Assembly: GCF_014698845.1 (NCBI RefSeq) | Contig: NZ_JACJTV010000017.1 | Coordinates: 1-64,000 of the forward strand | Origin: Coleofasciculus sp. FACHB-1120 | GTDB lineage: Bacteria; Cyanobacteriota; Cyanobacteriia; Cyanobacteriales; FACHB-T130 | DNA: 64,000 nucleotides | Reading direction: 5' to 3' | Shown: piece by piece, positions 1 to 9,459 of the stretch | Layout: each line of letters starts with the position of its first letter | How positions within the stretch are numbered: the first letter of the stretch is position 1 | The notes under the pieces: model-generated | Told to the model about the DNA's origin: nothing | What the model saw: only the letters and a program-made list of their open reading frames with translations | Databases searched by the model: none | Program-made: the position numbers and the translations under genes

Positions 1-50
1 GCTTACTATATACTTTTTACTCATTGGACAGCTCGGTGGTAGTTGGTTAA

Positions 51-329
51 GACTTTTACCTTAAATACTACCCAATTTATACCCATCGATTTGCCCTTGA
101 CAGGCTACTAGAAGCGATCGCCACAGGGTCAAGATCCCTCGACCGCAGCCGCGCCCGTTATCTCCTGGCAAGCGATCTGATTGCCTCTAAGCAGGGCGAA
201 AAAGCACTGGAATGGTTAAAAGGATTAGAGTTTGAATATCGCGTCCTAGACGGACACATTGCTCTTCGGAGAGCGCAAGCTTACGAACTCACTGGCAACA
301 CCCGAAAAACCAAGGAAGCTTGGGAAGGT
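51..329 (+). other. In-frame coding extension upstream of slt, without a start codon
   Basis: The frame of the lytic transglycosylase stays open from the TAA at 48-50 up to the first usable start (TTG at 330). From about position 93 the translation looks like the family's N-terminal helical region (LDRSRARYLLASDLI, then a run ending RAQAYELTG). No ATG, GTG or TTG occurs in this frame between 51 and 330. Positions 1-90 are AT-rich, have stops in all three forward frames, and do not resemble the protein. I infer that the natural 5' end, with its signal peptide, was lost by a rearrangement or frameshift near position 90. Confidence 0.6.
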
Positions 330-2084
330 TTGTTAAAACACCATTCTCAAGATCCCGTGTCAGTCGAAGCTTTATATGTGCTGGGGAAGACGGAACCGAA
401 ATATTGGGAAGAAGCCGTTGAGAAATTTCCCAGTCATCCCCGCAGCCTGGAAATCGCCCGCGCCTTACTCAAAGACAATCCCAACCAAGCAAAATTGATG
501 GTGTCCCTGGCAAAGTATGCCTTTGACACTCCAGGAATTACCTCAGTGCTAGATAAGTTGGTAGGTTTGCCAGCAGAGCAACTCAAGCCAGAAGTATGGG
601 AAGCGATCGCTTTAGGCTACTGGGGAAACCGAAAATACGGTCAAGCCAGTACCGCTTATGCCAAAGCCCCTCGCACTCCTCACAACGTCTACCGGGTCGC
701 TAGGGGACTCGATCTCGCCGAGAAAAAAGTGAAAGCCCTCCGCGCCTATAAAGAGGTGGTGCAAAACTTCCCCAATGCGAACGAAAGTGCTAACGCGCTC
801 ATCCAGATCGCCAAAATCGGTCCCGCTATCGAGGCGGTTCCTTATCTCGACCAAGTTATCAGTCAATTCCCCGACCGAGCTGGCGAAGCCATCTTATTAG
901 AAGCGAAAATTCTCGATAGTCTTAAAAGTTCCGAATCCGCATCTGCTGCGCGTCAATCATTACTTACCAAATATGGCAAGACCGATGCAGCGGCAGAATA
1001 TCGCTGGAAATTGGCTCAATCGAAGGCACGGGGTGGAAACTACAAAGAGGCACTGCAAATCGCCAAGCCGATCGCCACTCAGAATCCTGATAGCGAATTA
1101 GCTCGTCGGGCGTCTTTTTGGGTGGGTAAGTGGTCAAACAAGCTGGGACGCAAGCAGGAGGCAAAAGCCGCTTTTGAGAACGTCGTGGCGAAGTATCCCC
1201 AGTCTTACTATGCTTGGCGGTCTGCCGTCATGCTGGGCTGGGATGTGGGAGACTTTAACAGCGTGCGTCAGCGAGATCCCAAAGTAGAATGGCCTGCCAA
1301 GCGACCGTCGCTGCCCGTAGGTTCGGCAGCTTTACAAGAACTATACAAAATGGGTCAAGGCAAAGATGCCTGGAAGCTCTGGCAAGCAGAATTTCAAAAC
1401 CGGGTCAATCCAACGGTGGCAGAACAATTTACCGATGGGTTGCTTCGACTCAGCATGGGAGACCACTTACAAGGAATTGCTAAAATCTCCAGCTTAGAAG
1501 ACCGTGAGAACCCAGACGAGCAAGCACAGTACAAAGCTCTAACGCAACAAATTGCATACTGGCAGGCGTTGTATCCGACGCTCTATGTCGAAGCGATTGA
1601 AAACTGGTCTCAAAAACATCAGCTCAATCCCTTGCTGGTGATCTCTGTGATCCGACAAGAGTCCCGATTTGAGCCAAAAATCCGCTCCACTGCCGGTGCG
1701 GTTGGCTTAATGCAGGTGATGCCGGAAACCAGTAAATGGGTTGCCGAAAACATTGGCATCAAGAAATATAGCCTGGAAAATCCTAACGACAACGTTAAAT
1801 TAGGCACCTGGTATCTGGATGAAATTCACGATCGCTACAAAAATAACTCCATGTTAGCGATCGCGAGTTACAATGCCGGTTCCGGCAATCTGTCAAAGTG
1901 GCTCCAAGGCAAAAAAGTCAGCGATCCAGATGAATTTGTCGAAGCCATTCCCTTTGATGAAACGCAGGGTTATGTCAAGAATGTGTTTGGCAACTACTGG
2001 AATTACTTACGCCTGTACAATCCAAAAATCTCTCAGCAGGTAGCAAAATACTCCGAAGGTCAGCCAACTGCATTCAAAAATTAA
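330..2084 (+). CDS. Soluble lytic transglycosylase (Slt70-like), N-terminally truncated
   Basis: Cleaves the MurNAc-GlcNAc bond of peptidoglycan with formation of 1,6-anhydro ends, normally in the periplasm. The first ~400 residues are TPR-like helical repeats forming the superhelical U/L region of Slt proteins. The C-terminal SLT (GH23) domain starts near residue 425: the catalytic Glu is E444 in the motif RQESRF, followed by GAVGLMQVMP and the substrate-groove motif ASYNAGSGN. The start at 330 (TTG) is only the first conventional start in the frame; coding similarity runs about 230 nt further upstream with no start codon. There is therefore no visible signal peptide, which is abnormal for the family. 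The gene may be a 5'-broken pseudogene, or may use a rare start codon. The catalytic domain itself looks intact. Family assignment is firm; functionality is doubtful. Confidence 0.85.
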   Translation: MLKHHSQDPVSVEALYVLGKTEPKYWEEAVEKFPSHPRSLEIARALLKDNPNQAKLMVSLAKYAFDTPGITSVLDKLVGLPAEQLKPEVWEAIALGYWGNRKYGQASTAYAKAPRTPHNVYRVARGLDLAEKKVKALRAYKEVVQNFPNANESANALIQIAKIGPAIEAVPYLDQVISQFPDRAGEAILLEAKILDSLKSSESASAARQSLLTKYGKTDAAAEYRWKLAQSKARGGNYKEALQIAKPIATQNPDSELARRASFWVGKWSNKLGRKQEAKAAFENVVAKYPQSYYAWRSAVMLGWDVGDFNSVRQRDPKVEWPAKRPSLPVGSAALQELYKMGQGKDAWKLWQAEFQNRVNPTVAEQFTDGLLRLSMGDHLQGIAKISSLEDRENPDEQAQYKALTQQIAYWQALYPTLYVEAIENWSQKHQLNPLLVISVIRQESRFEPKIRSTAGAVGLMQVMPETSKWVAENIGIKKYSLENPNDNVKLGTWYLDEIHDRYKNNSMLAIASYNAGSGNLSKWLQGKKVSDPDEFVEAIPFDETQGYVKNVFGNYWNYLRLYNPKISQQVAKYSEGQPTAFKN

Positions 2085-2200
2085 ACATTAAAAATTGGAG
2101 AAAGGCGGTGGGTGGAATGAAAGATTCTGCTTTGAGAGTTGGTAATGAGGAAAATTTCATTACCGATTACTAACCGTAGAAGTGGCTTTCTATCGCTGGA

Positions 2201-2293
2201 GCTTTCTTCAATTTTTAATTTTTAATCTCTAATTGCTGGATCTTTTTTTAATTTACTAATGTCTGGCGCTTTCTTGAATTTTTAATTTTTAAT
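2201..2293. repeat. AT-rich short repeat between slt and tatC
   Basis: Two 26-nt near-identical copies (2201-2226 and 2268-2293), each beginning GCTTTCTT and ending in two ATTTTTAAT-like units, differ at one base. They fill most of the 255-nt gap between slt and tatC. They look like a dispersed intergenic repeat rather than a protein-coding or regulatory element; no clear hairpin terminator is visible here. Confidence 0.5.
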
Positions 2294-2339
2294 GGGTATG
2301 GATACAATAGTCAAGAAATCTTCAAAGCAAACTTGACCG

Positions 2340-3143
2340 ATGACGCTTCCTTCAGAAGTCGATACCGCATCCCAGCTAAATCCAGACCTGGAGCCGGAAT
2401 CAGCGAACCGCAATCTGGAAGATGAATACCTTAATGAGCTGCCCGCTGAGACTGAGATGTCTCTATTTGACCATCTGGAGGAGTTGCGGCGGCGGATTTT
2501 CTATGCGCTGATTGCAGTTGCCTTCGGTGTCATTGGCTGCTTCCTATTTGTCAAGTCAATTGTCCAACTATTGGAGGTACCGGCGCAGGGCGTCAAGTTT
2601 CTCCAACTGGCACCGGGAGAATACTTCTTTGTCTCCATTAAAGTTGCCGGTTACAGTGGCTTGCTGGTAGCCAGCCCCTTTATCCTGTACCAGATCATCC
2701 TGTTTGTTCTCCCAGGACTCACTCGCCGCGAACGCCGCCTAGTGGGACCCGTTGTATTGGGGTCGGGTGTCCTGTTTTTGGGGGGGCTGGCATTTGCCTA
2801 TATAGCCTTAATTCCAGCCGCATTGAATTTCTTCATCAGCTACGGAGCAGATGTCGTCGAACAGCTGTGGTCAATCGACCGATATTTTGAATTCGTGCTG
2901 CTGCTGATGTTTAGCACCGGATTGGCATTTCAAATTCCGATCATCCAGCTGCTACTCGGCTTTTTGGGAATTGTCTCTTCTGGGCAAATGCTATCTGGCT
3001 GGCGGTTTGTGATCCTGGGGGCAGCTATCTTGGGTGCCATCCTGACGCCTTCTACCGACCCCCTCACCCAAAGCCTCCTCGCGGGTGCCGTATTGGGACT
3101 CTACTATAGTGGGATTGGCTTGGTTAAGCTCGTAGGGCGCTGA
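2340..3143 (+). CDS. tatC: Sec-independent protein translocase subunit TatC
   Basis: Core receptor subunit of the twin-arginine translocon, which exports folded proteins across the plasma and thylakoid membranes. The 267-aa product has a ~40-residue acidic, cyanobacterial-type N-terminal extension, then the family signature [18 protein letters not shown]. Six hydrophobic segments follow, with the conserved FYQI-like motif ([14 protein letters not shown]) and a conserved C-terminal part with [13 protein letters not shown] start at 2340. It lies upstream of petC, whose product carries a twin-arginine signal, so transporter subunit and substrate are neighbours. An isolated tatC is normal because tatA genes usually lie elsewhere in cyanobacteria. 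Confidence 0.96.
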   Translation: MTLPSEVDTASQLNPDLEPESANRNLEDEYLNELPAETEMSLFDHLEELRRRIFYALIAVAFGVIGCFLFVKSIVQLLEVPAQGVKFLQLAPGEYFFVSIKVAGYSGLLVASPFILYQIILFVLPGLTRRERRLVGPVVLGSGVLFLGGLAFAYIALIPAALNFFISYGADVVEQLWSIDRYFEFVLLLMFSTGLAFQIPIIQLLLGFLGIVSSGQMLSGWRFVILGAAILGAILTPSTDPLTQSLLAGAVLGLYYSGIGLVKLVGR

Positions 3144-3158
3144 GATAAGCAAAATACT

Positions 3159-3254
3159 ATGCAACTTGGACGAGTCAATTTTTCAACTGCCTCATGTTTG
3201 ACTCTCTGGAGTGCTGCTGTATTGGGGATTGCCCTGAATAGTTGCACTTTATAG
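3159..3254 (+). pseudogene. Possible remnant of a small lipoprotein gene
   Basis: A 31-codon ORF begins 15 nt after the tatC stop. Its product has a short polar start, a hydrophobic stretch and a lipobox-like LNSC at the end, then stops at once. The stop lies inside a direct duplication: AGTTGCACTTTAT at about 3239-3251 is immediately followed by a second AGTTGCACTTT. Removing one 13-nt copy reopens the frame for about 30 more codons. This fits a small lipoprotein gene inactivated by a tandem duplication, but the ORF is short and no homologue is recognised. The rest of the gap to 3583 holds no gene I can support. Confidence 0.25.
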
Positions 3255-3583
3255 TTGCACTTTGCATCCGCTTGCTTCGTTCTTCAATGCCTGGAATGCT
3301 GCTTACAGGTTGAATCAGATCAACTTCGCCATTGATCATTGACAGGTTCGGAATGACCTGCCATCTCCACGCTGACTGGCTTTTGAGTATCGATGCTGCT
3401 CGCTCGATCGGCGCGAATTACGGTTTCAACCACAAAGGCTGTTGTCATCGAGCAGGGTGAGACTATCTGCCGATTGACTCACCTGTTCGCTTTGTTTGCT
3501 CTTTGTTCGCTTTATTCGCGCTTGGTGCTGTAGACAACACCACTCAAGGGGGCGGATACTTCTGAGTTAGAACTGTACAGCTC

Positions 3584-3901
3584 CTAGAACTGTTCGAGCA
3601 TCCACTCCGAGGCTCGCTCACCCAGGTCTAGGGGGATGCTGACGGCTTTACCGAGCCGAGGGCGATCGCGCGTTTGTTCAATATAAGTTTGTACTTGGTC
3701 AGCTCCACCCCAAGCCTGGAGATACCCCGCGACAGTATCCAAGTGCGCTAGGTAGTCTACCTCCGACAGCGGAAAAGACGCCTGCTCTAAGTATTTCCAC
3801 ATTACCTGGAGGAAAATTTTTCCCTGTGTCCGCCTGATCTGAATATCGTATGAACGTCCCCACTTGTCGATCAGGAGTTGGCGAAGGTCTTGTCCTGTCA
3901 T
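3584..3901 (-). CDS. DUF3067 family protein
   Basis: A 105-aa soluble protein that I recognise as the DUF3067 family, found in cyanobacteria and plastid-bearing organisms. Visible hallmarks are the start MTGQDLRQLLIDKWG, a central KIFLQVMWKYLEQ segment, and a second half with the run YLAHLDTVAGYLQAWG. It has no signal peptide or membrane span. It is transcribed away from petC, sharing the 236-nt upstream region, and sits between tatC and petC-petA. From memory this neighbourhood recurs in cyanobacteria, which hints at a role connected with b6f or thylakoid protein assembly, but no function is established from the sequence. Confidence 0.85.
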   Translation of the reverse strand: MTGQDLRQLLIDKWGRSYDIQIRRTQGKIFLQVMWKYLEQASFPLSEVDYLAHLDTVAGYLQAWGGADQVQTYIEQTRDRPRLGKAVSIPLDLGERASEWMLEQF

Positions 3902-4137
3902 AGTTTTATCGCAATTACTTTTCTTTACATTTCGTCATAAATGGAGCGCTTCTTAAATTAATGATACGGTGCAAAAGAATGTAATAATACCCTTAGCAAG
4001 GCTGTAAACCTTTCTACAAAAGGGTTTGTGGCGAACAGGCTTGCAACTTGCTTGGTATATATTTATTGGGCAAGATTTAACAAAATCTGGGACTTAGCCC
4101 AGGGTTGTTCACATAGCTATACACTCAGACGTTACTC

Positions 4138-4677
4138 ATGGCTCAACTTTCTAGCTCGTCAGACGTTCCCGATATGGGGCGTCGTCAATTTATGAATTTG
4201 CTCACTTTTGGCACCATTACAGGAACAGCTCTGGGGGCACTGTATCCCGTTATTAAGTATTTCGTCCCCCCTTCGAGCGGTGGAACGGGTGGGGGTCTAA
4301 CTGCCAAAGATGCCATCGGCAACGATGTCATTGTGAGTGATTTTTTAGCTAATCATAATCCGGGCGATCGCACTTTGGTACAGGGCTTCAGAGGCGACCC
4401 TACCTACATTGTCGTGACCGAAGAGAAAACCATTGACAATTACGGCTTAAACGCCGTCTGCACCCACTTGGGTTGCGTTGTCCCTTGGAATTCCGGTGAG
4501 AACAAGTTTATGTGTCCCTGCCACGGTTCCCAGTATGACAGCACTGGCAAGGTGGTACGGGGACCAGCACCGCTGTCCCTGGCACTGGTTCACGCTGCGG
4601 TCGCGGAGGACAAGGTGACATTAACGCCTTGGACGGAAACCGACTTCCGTACCGGCGAAAATCCTTGGTGGACATAA
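4138..4677 (+). CDS. petC: Cytochrome b6f complex Rieske iron-sulfur protein
   Basis: The 179-aa Rieske subunit carries electrons from plastoquinol to cytochrome f in the thylakoid b6f complex. N-terminal twin-arginine signal anchor: GRRQFMNLL followed by one hydrophobic span. The soluble domain has both Rieske boxes: C108-T-H110-L-G-C113 and C126-P-C128-H129-G-S. C108, H110, C126 and H129 should ligate the 2Fe-2S cluster and C113-C128 should form the disulfide, by analogy with plant PetC. Just before the domain is the glycine-rich hinge (GGTGGG). petA follows after 181 nt in the same direction, the usual petC-petA operon. Confidence 0.98.
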   Translation: MAQLSSSSDVPDMGRRQFMNLLTFGTITGTALGALYPVIKYFVPPSSGGTGGGLTAKDAIGNDVIVSDFLANHNPGDRTLVQGFRGDPTYIVVTEEKTIDNYGLNAVCTHLGCVVPWNSGENKFMCPCHGSQYDSTGKVVRGPAPLSLALVHAAVAEDKVTLTPWTETDFRTGENPWWT

Positions 4678-4680
4678 GGT

Positions 4681-4820
4681 CATTAGTCATCGGTGCTTAG
4701 TCATCAGTCATCAGTCAGCCGTCATGGGTCATGGGTCGGTTACAAACGACCAAAAACTCAGGACGAAAAACGAAAGACAAAAAACTAAGAACGAAAAACT
4801 AAGGACAGAAAACTGATAGA
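4681..4820 (+). repeat. Short tandem repeats in the petC-petA spacer
   Basis: Most of the spacer consists of two low-complexity blocks. One is built on TCATTAGTCATCAGTCA-like units (about 4681-4738). The other is built on AAAACTAAGGACGAAAAAC-like units (about 4750-4820). Similar GTCATTAGTCAT blocks recur in this window at 20938-20986, 61613-61630 and 61770-61792. They are dispersed, heptameric-type repeats typical of cyanobacterial intergenic DNA. petA has to be transcribed through this block if the genes form one operon. Confidence 0.7.
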
Positions 4821-4858
4821 TATTGTTTGAAATTCGACCCAGAATCCCTTCTTGAGAG

Positions 4859-5848
4859 ATGAGAAAAGTTTCTTTATCGGCGATATTCAGAGTAAGCAAA
4901 CAGGCGATGATCAAAACCGCCCTGGTTGCGATCGCCACCGTGTCACTATTCCTCGCCAGCGATCTAGCCCTTCCCCAATCAGCGAGTGCCTATCCCTTCT
5001 GGGCGCAGCAAACCTATCCTGAAACCCCTCGCGAACCAACGGGGCGGATTGTGTGTGCCAACTGTCACCTCGGTGCCAAACCCACACAAATAGAAGTTCC
5101 TCAATCGGTTCTCCCAGACACCGTCTTTGAAGCCGTCGTAAAAGTTCCTTACGACACCAACACGCAGCAAGTGCAAGCAGATGGCACCAAAGGGCCCTTG
5201 AACGTGGGTGCCGTGTTAATGCTGCCAGAAGGCTTCAAAATTGCCCCCGAAGATAGAATTCCTGAAGAAATGAAGGAAAAAATCGGGGAACTCTACTACC
5301 AACCCTACAGCGAAGACAAAGAAAATATTGTCATCGTTGGTCCGATTCCAGGCGATCAATATCAGGAAATTATCTTCCCCGTTCTGTCTCCCAATCCACA
5401 GACCGATAAGAAAGTTTTCTTCGGTAAATACGCGATTCATGTTGGTGGCAACCGGGGTCGCGGTCAGGTTTACCCCACAGGCGAAAAGAGCAACAATTCC
5501 GTCTATAACGCTTCTGTAGCGGGTCGCATCACTTCCATTACCCAAGCTGAAGAAGGTGGCTCTGAAGTCACCATTCAACCAGCAGAAGGCAATGCGGTTG
5601 TTGATACAATTCCCGCAGGCCCAGAGCTAGTTGTCTCCCAAGGACAGGAAGTTAAAGCTGGCGAAGCGCTGACCTCCAATCCGAACGTCGGTGGATTTGG
5701 TCAAATGGACGCCGAAATCGTTTTGCAAAGCCCCACCCGCATCAAGTGGTTGATGGCATTTATTGCTGCAATCATGTTGTGTCAAGTCTTGCTAGTCCTG
5801 AAGAAGAAGCAAGTTGAGAGAGTGCAAGCTGCTGAGATGAATTTCTAA
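4859..5848 (+). CDS. petA: Cytochrome f (apocytochrome)
   Basis: The c-type cytochrome of the b6f complex; it passes electrons from the Rieske protein to plastocyanin or cytochrome c6. The 329-aa precursor has a 44-residue signal peptide ending SASA. The mature protein starts at Y45 (YPFWAQQTY), whose amino group is the unusual axial haem ligand. The haem-binding motif is C66-A-N-C69-H70. The C-terminus has the single transmembrane anchor (a run within [17 protein letters not shown]) followed by a stromal tail with KKKQVERVQ. Start ATG at 4859 agrees with the length of other cyanobacterial precursors. A strong terminator follows the stop by 26 nt. Confidence 0.98.
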   Translation: MRKVSLSAIFRVSKQAMIKTALVAIATVSLFLASDLALPQSASAYPFWAQQTYPETPREPTGRIVCANCHLGAKPTQIEVPQSVLPDTVFEAVVKVPYDTNTQQVQADGTKGPLNVGAVLMLPEGFKIAPEDRIPEEMKEKIGELYYQPYSEDKENIVIVGPIPGDQYQEIIFPVLSPNPQTDKKVFFGKYAIHVGGNRGRGQVYPTGEKSNNSVYNASVAGRITSITQAEEGGSEVTIQPAEGNAVVDTIPAGPELVVSQGQEVKAGEALTSNPNVGGFGQMDAEIVLQSPTRIKWLMAFIAAIMLCQVLLVLKKKQVERVQAAEMNF

Positions 5849-5874
5849 GCTTAGCGTTGTACTGAATCGTTATC

Positions 5875-5903
5875 AGACAGGCAAGATGCCTGTCTTTTTT
5901 TTT
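5875..5903 (+). terminator. Rho-independent terminator after petA
   Basis: A perfect 9-bp stem (AGACAGGCA / TGCCTGTCT) with an AGA loop is followed by a run of T to about 5903. It ends the petC-petA unit. Confidence 0.9.
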
Positions 5904-6119
5904 GCGTTTGCGAACCGAAGGTCGTCCTCTTAGGACATCGCTCTTTTTAGGAAAGAAATTTAATCACAAAGCCACCGTGACGCAAGCATCCCATGAACTT
6001 TCTAGCAGATGAGATGTTAGACGTGAAGAGTGATTCAACTGGACAGTATTTGGTTTAATTTGCTTCACAGCATCGTTTGTCAAACAACGATAGCCGCCCT
6101 CAATGATTCGTGAAGGCGA

Positions 6120-6150
6120 GATCCCCGACGGCTCTAATAAGCCGGGGATC
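6120..6150. repeat. Stem-loop intergenic repeat (GATCCCC...GGGGATC)
   Basis: GATCCCCGACGGC and GCCGGGGATC flank an 8-nt loop, with a small bulge. It resembles a common cyanobacterial intergenic stem-loop and also the right-end hairpins of some IS200/IS605-type elements. The rest of 5904-6352 has a 70-codon open frame on the minus strand that I cannot relate to any protein. The region therefore holds no supported gene; it could be the decayed end of a mobile element. Confidence 0.4.
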
Positions 6151-6352
6151 TGAACCGCTGGTATCTCACCACTCAAATCGGAAGACGATAACTCTGCAAC
6201 TAATTCATCTAACCAGAGATATAAGCTTTAATTGAATACTTCTGGTAATTTTTACTATTTGTTCTAACAAAAATTTAGACCATTAAATCTATGTAGAAAC
6301 CTAACCAAATATAGTTGGCAGTATTGTTCAGTAATATTTTGCAAGAAATGTG

Positions 6353-8437
6353 ATGGAAAATCTTTGGCTCAACCTGGAAAACTGGTGGCGATCGCTTAGC
6401 AATCTTTTGCATCCCTCTATCTTCTCTAACCCGATCACCGATCCGGTTCCAGTTTTCCTGATCATTATGGCGATTATGCTAGTTGCTCCGCTATTATTTG
6501 AGCGGTTTAAGTTACCAGGCATTGTCGGCTTAATCCTAGCAGGAGTGGTGGTAGGACCTCATGGACTGGGCGTTTTAGAGCGAGATAGCACCATCATTCT
6601 GTTAGGGACAGTGGGATTGCTATTTCTCATGTTCATGGCTGGACTCGAAACCAGCCTCGACGATCTGAAATACAACGCCGACAAAGCTGCGATTTTTGGA
6701 CTCGCCACCTTTGCCCTGCCGATGGTGCTAGGTACAGTCGCCATGCTGATGCTGGGATATAGCTTTTTAGCAGCCATCTTGGTAGCTTCTTGTTTTGCCT
6801 CCCATACCCTCCTCGCACTCCCAGTCGTTACTAAACTGGGAATTATGCGAACCCAGGCGGTGACGGCTACCTTGGGCGCAACTTTGATTACGAATGTGTT
6901 GGCACTTCTGGTTCTAGCCATTGTGGTTAAAGCCCATCAAGGCAGTCTTAACCTGAGTTTTTGGCTATTTCTAATTCCATCTTTGATTGTCTATACCGTT
7001 GCCACTTTATGGGGAGTTCCCAAAATCGGTCGGTGGTTCTTTCGACGTTTTGGTCACGACGAAGGGGCAGAATTTACCTTTGTCGTCGCAACTTTATTCG
7101 TGGTTTCTTATGCTGCTGAGTTAATTGATATTGAGCCAATTATTGGAGCATTTTTGGCAGGAATTGCGATTACTCAACTCATTCCCCAACTGAGTCCCTT
7201 AATGAATCGAATTCAGTTTATTGGCAATACGTTGTTTGTGCCATTTTTTCTGATTTCGGTGGGGATGTTGATTAACCCAGGAATCTTGATCAGCGAACCG
7301 CGATCTTTGTTAGTGGCAGCGGTAATGATTGTGGCGGAAATCATCAGTAAATTTGCCGCTGCTTGGGGACCCGGTAAGCTGTTTGGCTTCCCGTTTCCCA
7401 GCATTATGGTGATGTTTGGTCTTTCTGTTGCCCAAGCTGCATCTACTTTGGCAGCGATAACAGTTGCTTACCAAATTAAATTAGTGGATCAAGTAACGGT
7501 TAATGGCATTATTGCGATGATTCTGTTTACCTGTATTGCTTCGCCTTGGGTTACAGCCCGTTGGGGTCAAGGAATGAAGCGAGAGGTGGCGAGTCCAGCC
7601 AGTCGCCCAGAAGCCGGTTTAGACGTAAGCTCTGTCCCATCTGCAAGCTTACGCATTTTAGTCCCTGTTGCCAATCCAAATACTGAAGATAATCTGCTGT
7701 ATCTTGCCCTAATTCTGGCTAAAAAAACGGAGGGAACCGTTCTACCGCTTCACATCTTATCCGATGGTCGGGGACCGATTTCATCTGAATCAAAAATACA
7801 GCAAAACCAGTTACTAGCAGCAGCAGAAACGATTGCTCATGCTGCTGTTACAGATGTTGAACCCATTGGTCGAATTGATGATTCGGTTGATAAAGGGATT
7901 TTGCGATCTGCCCAAGAGCGCGATGCTAATTTAATTATCTGTGGTTGGAAAGGTTACTCCACCTATCAGGAAAATTTCTTTGGCGGTGTGATTGATAATG
8001 TGGTGCGTCGAACAACTGTACCCGTGTTGATCTCCCGATTTCCTCATCCCATTGCGAATACACAGCGGGTATTTTTAGCATTCACTGACATAGAAGCATC
8101 ATCTTCTACCTTTAAGCAAACAGTTAAGCTAGCACAAAACATCGCTGATGAACTGAAGGCAGCACTGCAACTGTTGCAGGTACTGAAGCGTTCCCCACAA
8201 GGTTCTCTGGATCTTGACGCAGTGGGATTGAAACCCGATATTTCGGTTCAAGACGTGCGGGGAAGCTTGGTTCACAAAGTTTCAAAACTACTGCAAACGG
8301 ATGATTTGTTGATATTAACGACTGGGACTCATCCGGATAGGATGAGTTGGACAGCAGTGGGAATTGAGCCAGAAGCGATCGCTCGCAACCACAGAGAAAC
8401 TTCCATGATTGTTGTCCACTTTCCGCGACAAGTTTAA
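6353..8437 (+). CDS. Cation:proton antiporter (CPA2) with UspA-like C-terminal domain
   Basis: A Kef/NapA-type monovalent cation/H+ antiporter in the membrane. Residues ~30-410 hold about 12 hydrophobic spans with family motifs: LFERFKLPGIVGLILAGVV near the N-terminus, FLMFMAGLE in the fourth span, and the EPIIGAFLAGIAI segment. There is no TrkA-N domain; instead residues ~430-690 form two universal-stress-protein-like halves (LRILVPVANPNTED, then ANLIICGWKGY; a second half starting RVFLAFTDIE). Such tails are expected to sense nucleotides or stress in the cytosol. ATG at 6353 chosen; a GTG one codon earlier is also possible. The gene is isolated and convergent with the next one. The transported ion (Na+ or K+) cannot be read from the sequence. 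Confidence 0.92.
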   Translation: MENLWLNLENWWRSLSNLLHPSIFSNPITDPVPVFLIIMAIMLVAPLLFERFKLPGIVGLILAGVVVGPHGLGVLERDSTIILLGTVGLLFLMFMAGLETSLDDLKYNADKAAIFGLATFALPMVLGTVAMLMLGYSFLAAILVASCFASHTLLALPVVTKLGIMRTQAVTATLGATLITNVLALLVLAIVVKAHQGSLNLSFWLFLIPSLIVYTVATLWGVPKIGRWFFRRFGHDEGAEFTFVVATLFVVSYAAELIDIEPIIGAFLAGIAITQLIPQLSPLMNRIQFIGNTLFVPFFLISVGMLINPGILISEPRSLLVAAVMIVAEIISKFAAAWGPGKLFGFPFPSIMVMFGLSVAQAASTLAAITVAYQIKLVDQVTVNGIIAMILFTCIASPWVTARWGQGMKREVASPASRPEAGLDVSSVPSASLRILVPVANPNTEDNLLYLALILAKKTEGTVLPLHILSDGRGPISSESKIQQNQLLAAAETIAHAAVTDVEPIGRIDDSVDKGILRSAQERDANLIICGWKGYSTYQENFFGGVIDNVVRRTTVPVLISRFPHPIANTQRVFLAFTDIEASSSTFKQTVKLAQNIADELKAALQLLQVLKRSPQGSLDLDAVGLKPDISVQDVRGSLVHKVSKLLQTDDLLILTTGTHPDRMSWTAVGIEPEAIARNHRETSMIVVHFPRQV

Positions 8438-8667
8438 AAACCGATGTTTCAGAGGCTTTTAGAGGATGTCAGAGAAGTGTCAAAAGTTGCTTTTATCCTC
8501 CCCAGCCCCCGATAAGAGAGCGCCACTACGCTAGAAAAAAGGCGGGAGAATCAACTCATGAGTCCTTCAATTCCTTGGGAGATTCAGGGGGATGTCTACC
8601 GTTTACGCCTCTCGATTAGGACTTTTCAGACATTCTCTCATAATTTACAACTTCAATCTGGGACAAG

Positions 8668-9459
8668 CTATTTAAACACACCTTCTTGTTCGTCCTCAAA
8701 GATATATTCATAGTCAAAAACTAAAGAGTTGAGATGTCGAATAATCGTAAAACCAAAATGAGTCACTAAATCTGTGGTGAAAGTAGCGATAACTAGCTGG
8801 ATTAGCTTCTTATCGCTAACCACAGGTTTTTGTACAAAATAGTTACGTTTATCAAAAAAACGATTTTTAGAAGTAGGAACAACTATTGCATTAATTCGAT
8901 GAGCGTGTTGAATCGGTTTAATATAAGTGTTTAAAAACTCTTCTTGATTAATTTGTATCTGATAGAGTCTTTCATGTTGCAGCCAGCTCATTTTAAACAT
9001 CATTTTAATGAGTTCAAAACCCAAGATATAGTTAAACACGTTATTGCGTTCTTCGGTACTTAGAACCAGTCGTAAAGCTGATTCTAAGTATAATTCTGGT
9101 TGCCTACTTGCATCTTGAGCTGAATGGACATAAAACTGCCTAATATAACTTCTTAAAACTGATTCACTTAAGTCTAGTTGAATGTGAAATTGGGTTAAAT
9201 AGTCTTGGACTCTTTGCTGAGTATTTTTATCTTGGAGTCTTTTCGTAACTAAGCCGGTTGCCGTATAATCATCCAGAAATTCGGCTTGCATTTCTGGAGT
9301 AGCCGCACACATTAGATGGCACAATGACAGCACATAACGGCGCTGACTCCAAGGCAAACTTTCCGCCCATTTTTTAGCTTCTGGAGGGAGTTTATCCAGA
9401 ATACTTTCTGCTTCTCCAAGGTCAAACATCGCCATCATTTGAGAGATTTGTTCAGGCAT
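8668..9459 (-). CDS. Conserved cyanobacterial protein of unknown function
   Basis: A 263-aa soluble, mostly helical protein without signal peptide or membrane spans. I recognise it as a widely conserved cyanobacterial protein. Homologues are sometimes labelled cobyrinic acid a,c-diamide synthase, but there is no P-loop, CobB or glutaminase motif here, so that label looks wrong. Distinct conserved-looking stretches are RRYVLSLCHLMCAA, LRSYIRQFYVHSAQDA and LVLSTEERNNVFNYILGFE. The gene stands alone: convergent with the antiporter gene and followed upstream by 600 nt without a supported gene. The 230-nt gap at 8438-8667 shows no clear terminator. Confidence 0.85.
   Translation of the reverse strand: MPEQISQMMAMFDLGEAESILDKLPPEAKKWAESLPWSQRRYVLSLCHLMCAATPEMQAEFLDDYTATGLVTKRLQDKNTQQRVQDYLTQFHIQLDLSESVLRSYIRQFYVHSAQDASRQPELYLESALRLVLSTEERNNVFNYILGFELIKMMFKMSWLQHERLYQIQINQEEFLNTYIKPIQHAHRINAIVVPTSKNRFFDKRNYFVQKPVVSDKKLIQLVIATFTTDLVTHFGFTIIRHLNSLVFDYEYIFEDEQEGVFK

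Noticed and set aside
6010-6150. IS200/IS605 transposon end
   Set aside because: The hairpin is suggestive, but no TnpA or TnpB coding sequence can be recognised on either strand, so I list only a stem-loop repeat.
8668-9459. Cobyrinic acid a,c-diamide synthase
   Set aside because: Homologues sometimes carry this name, but no P-loop or glutamine amidotransferase motif is visible.
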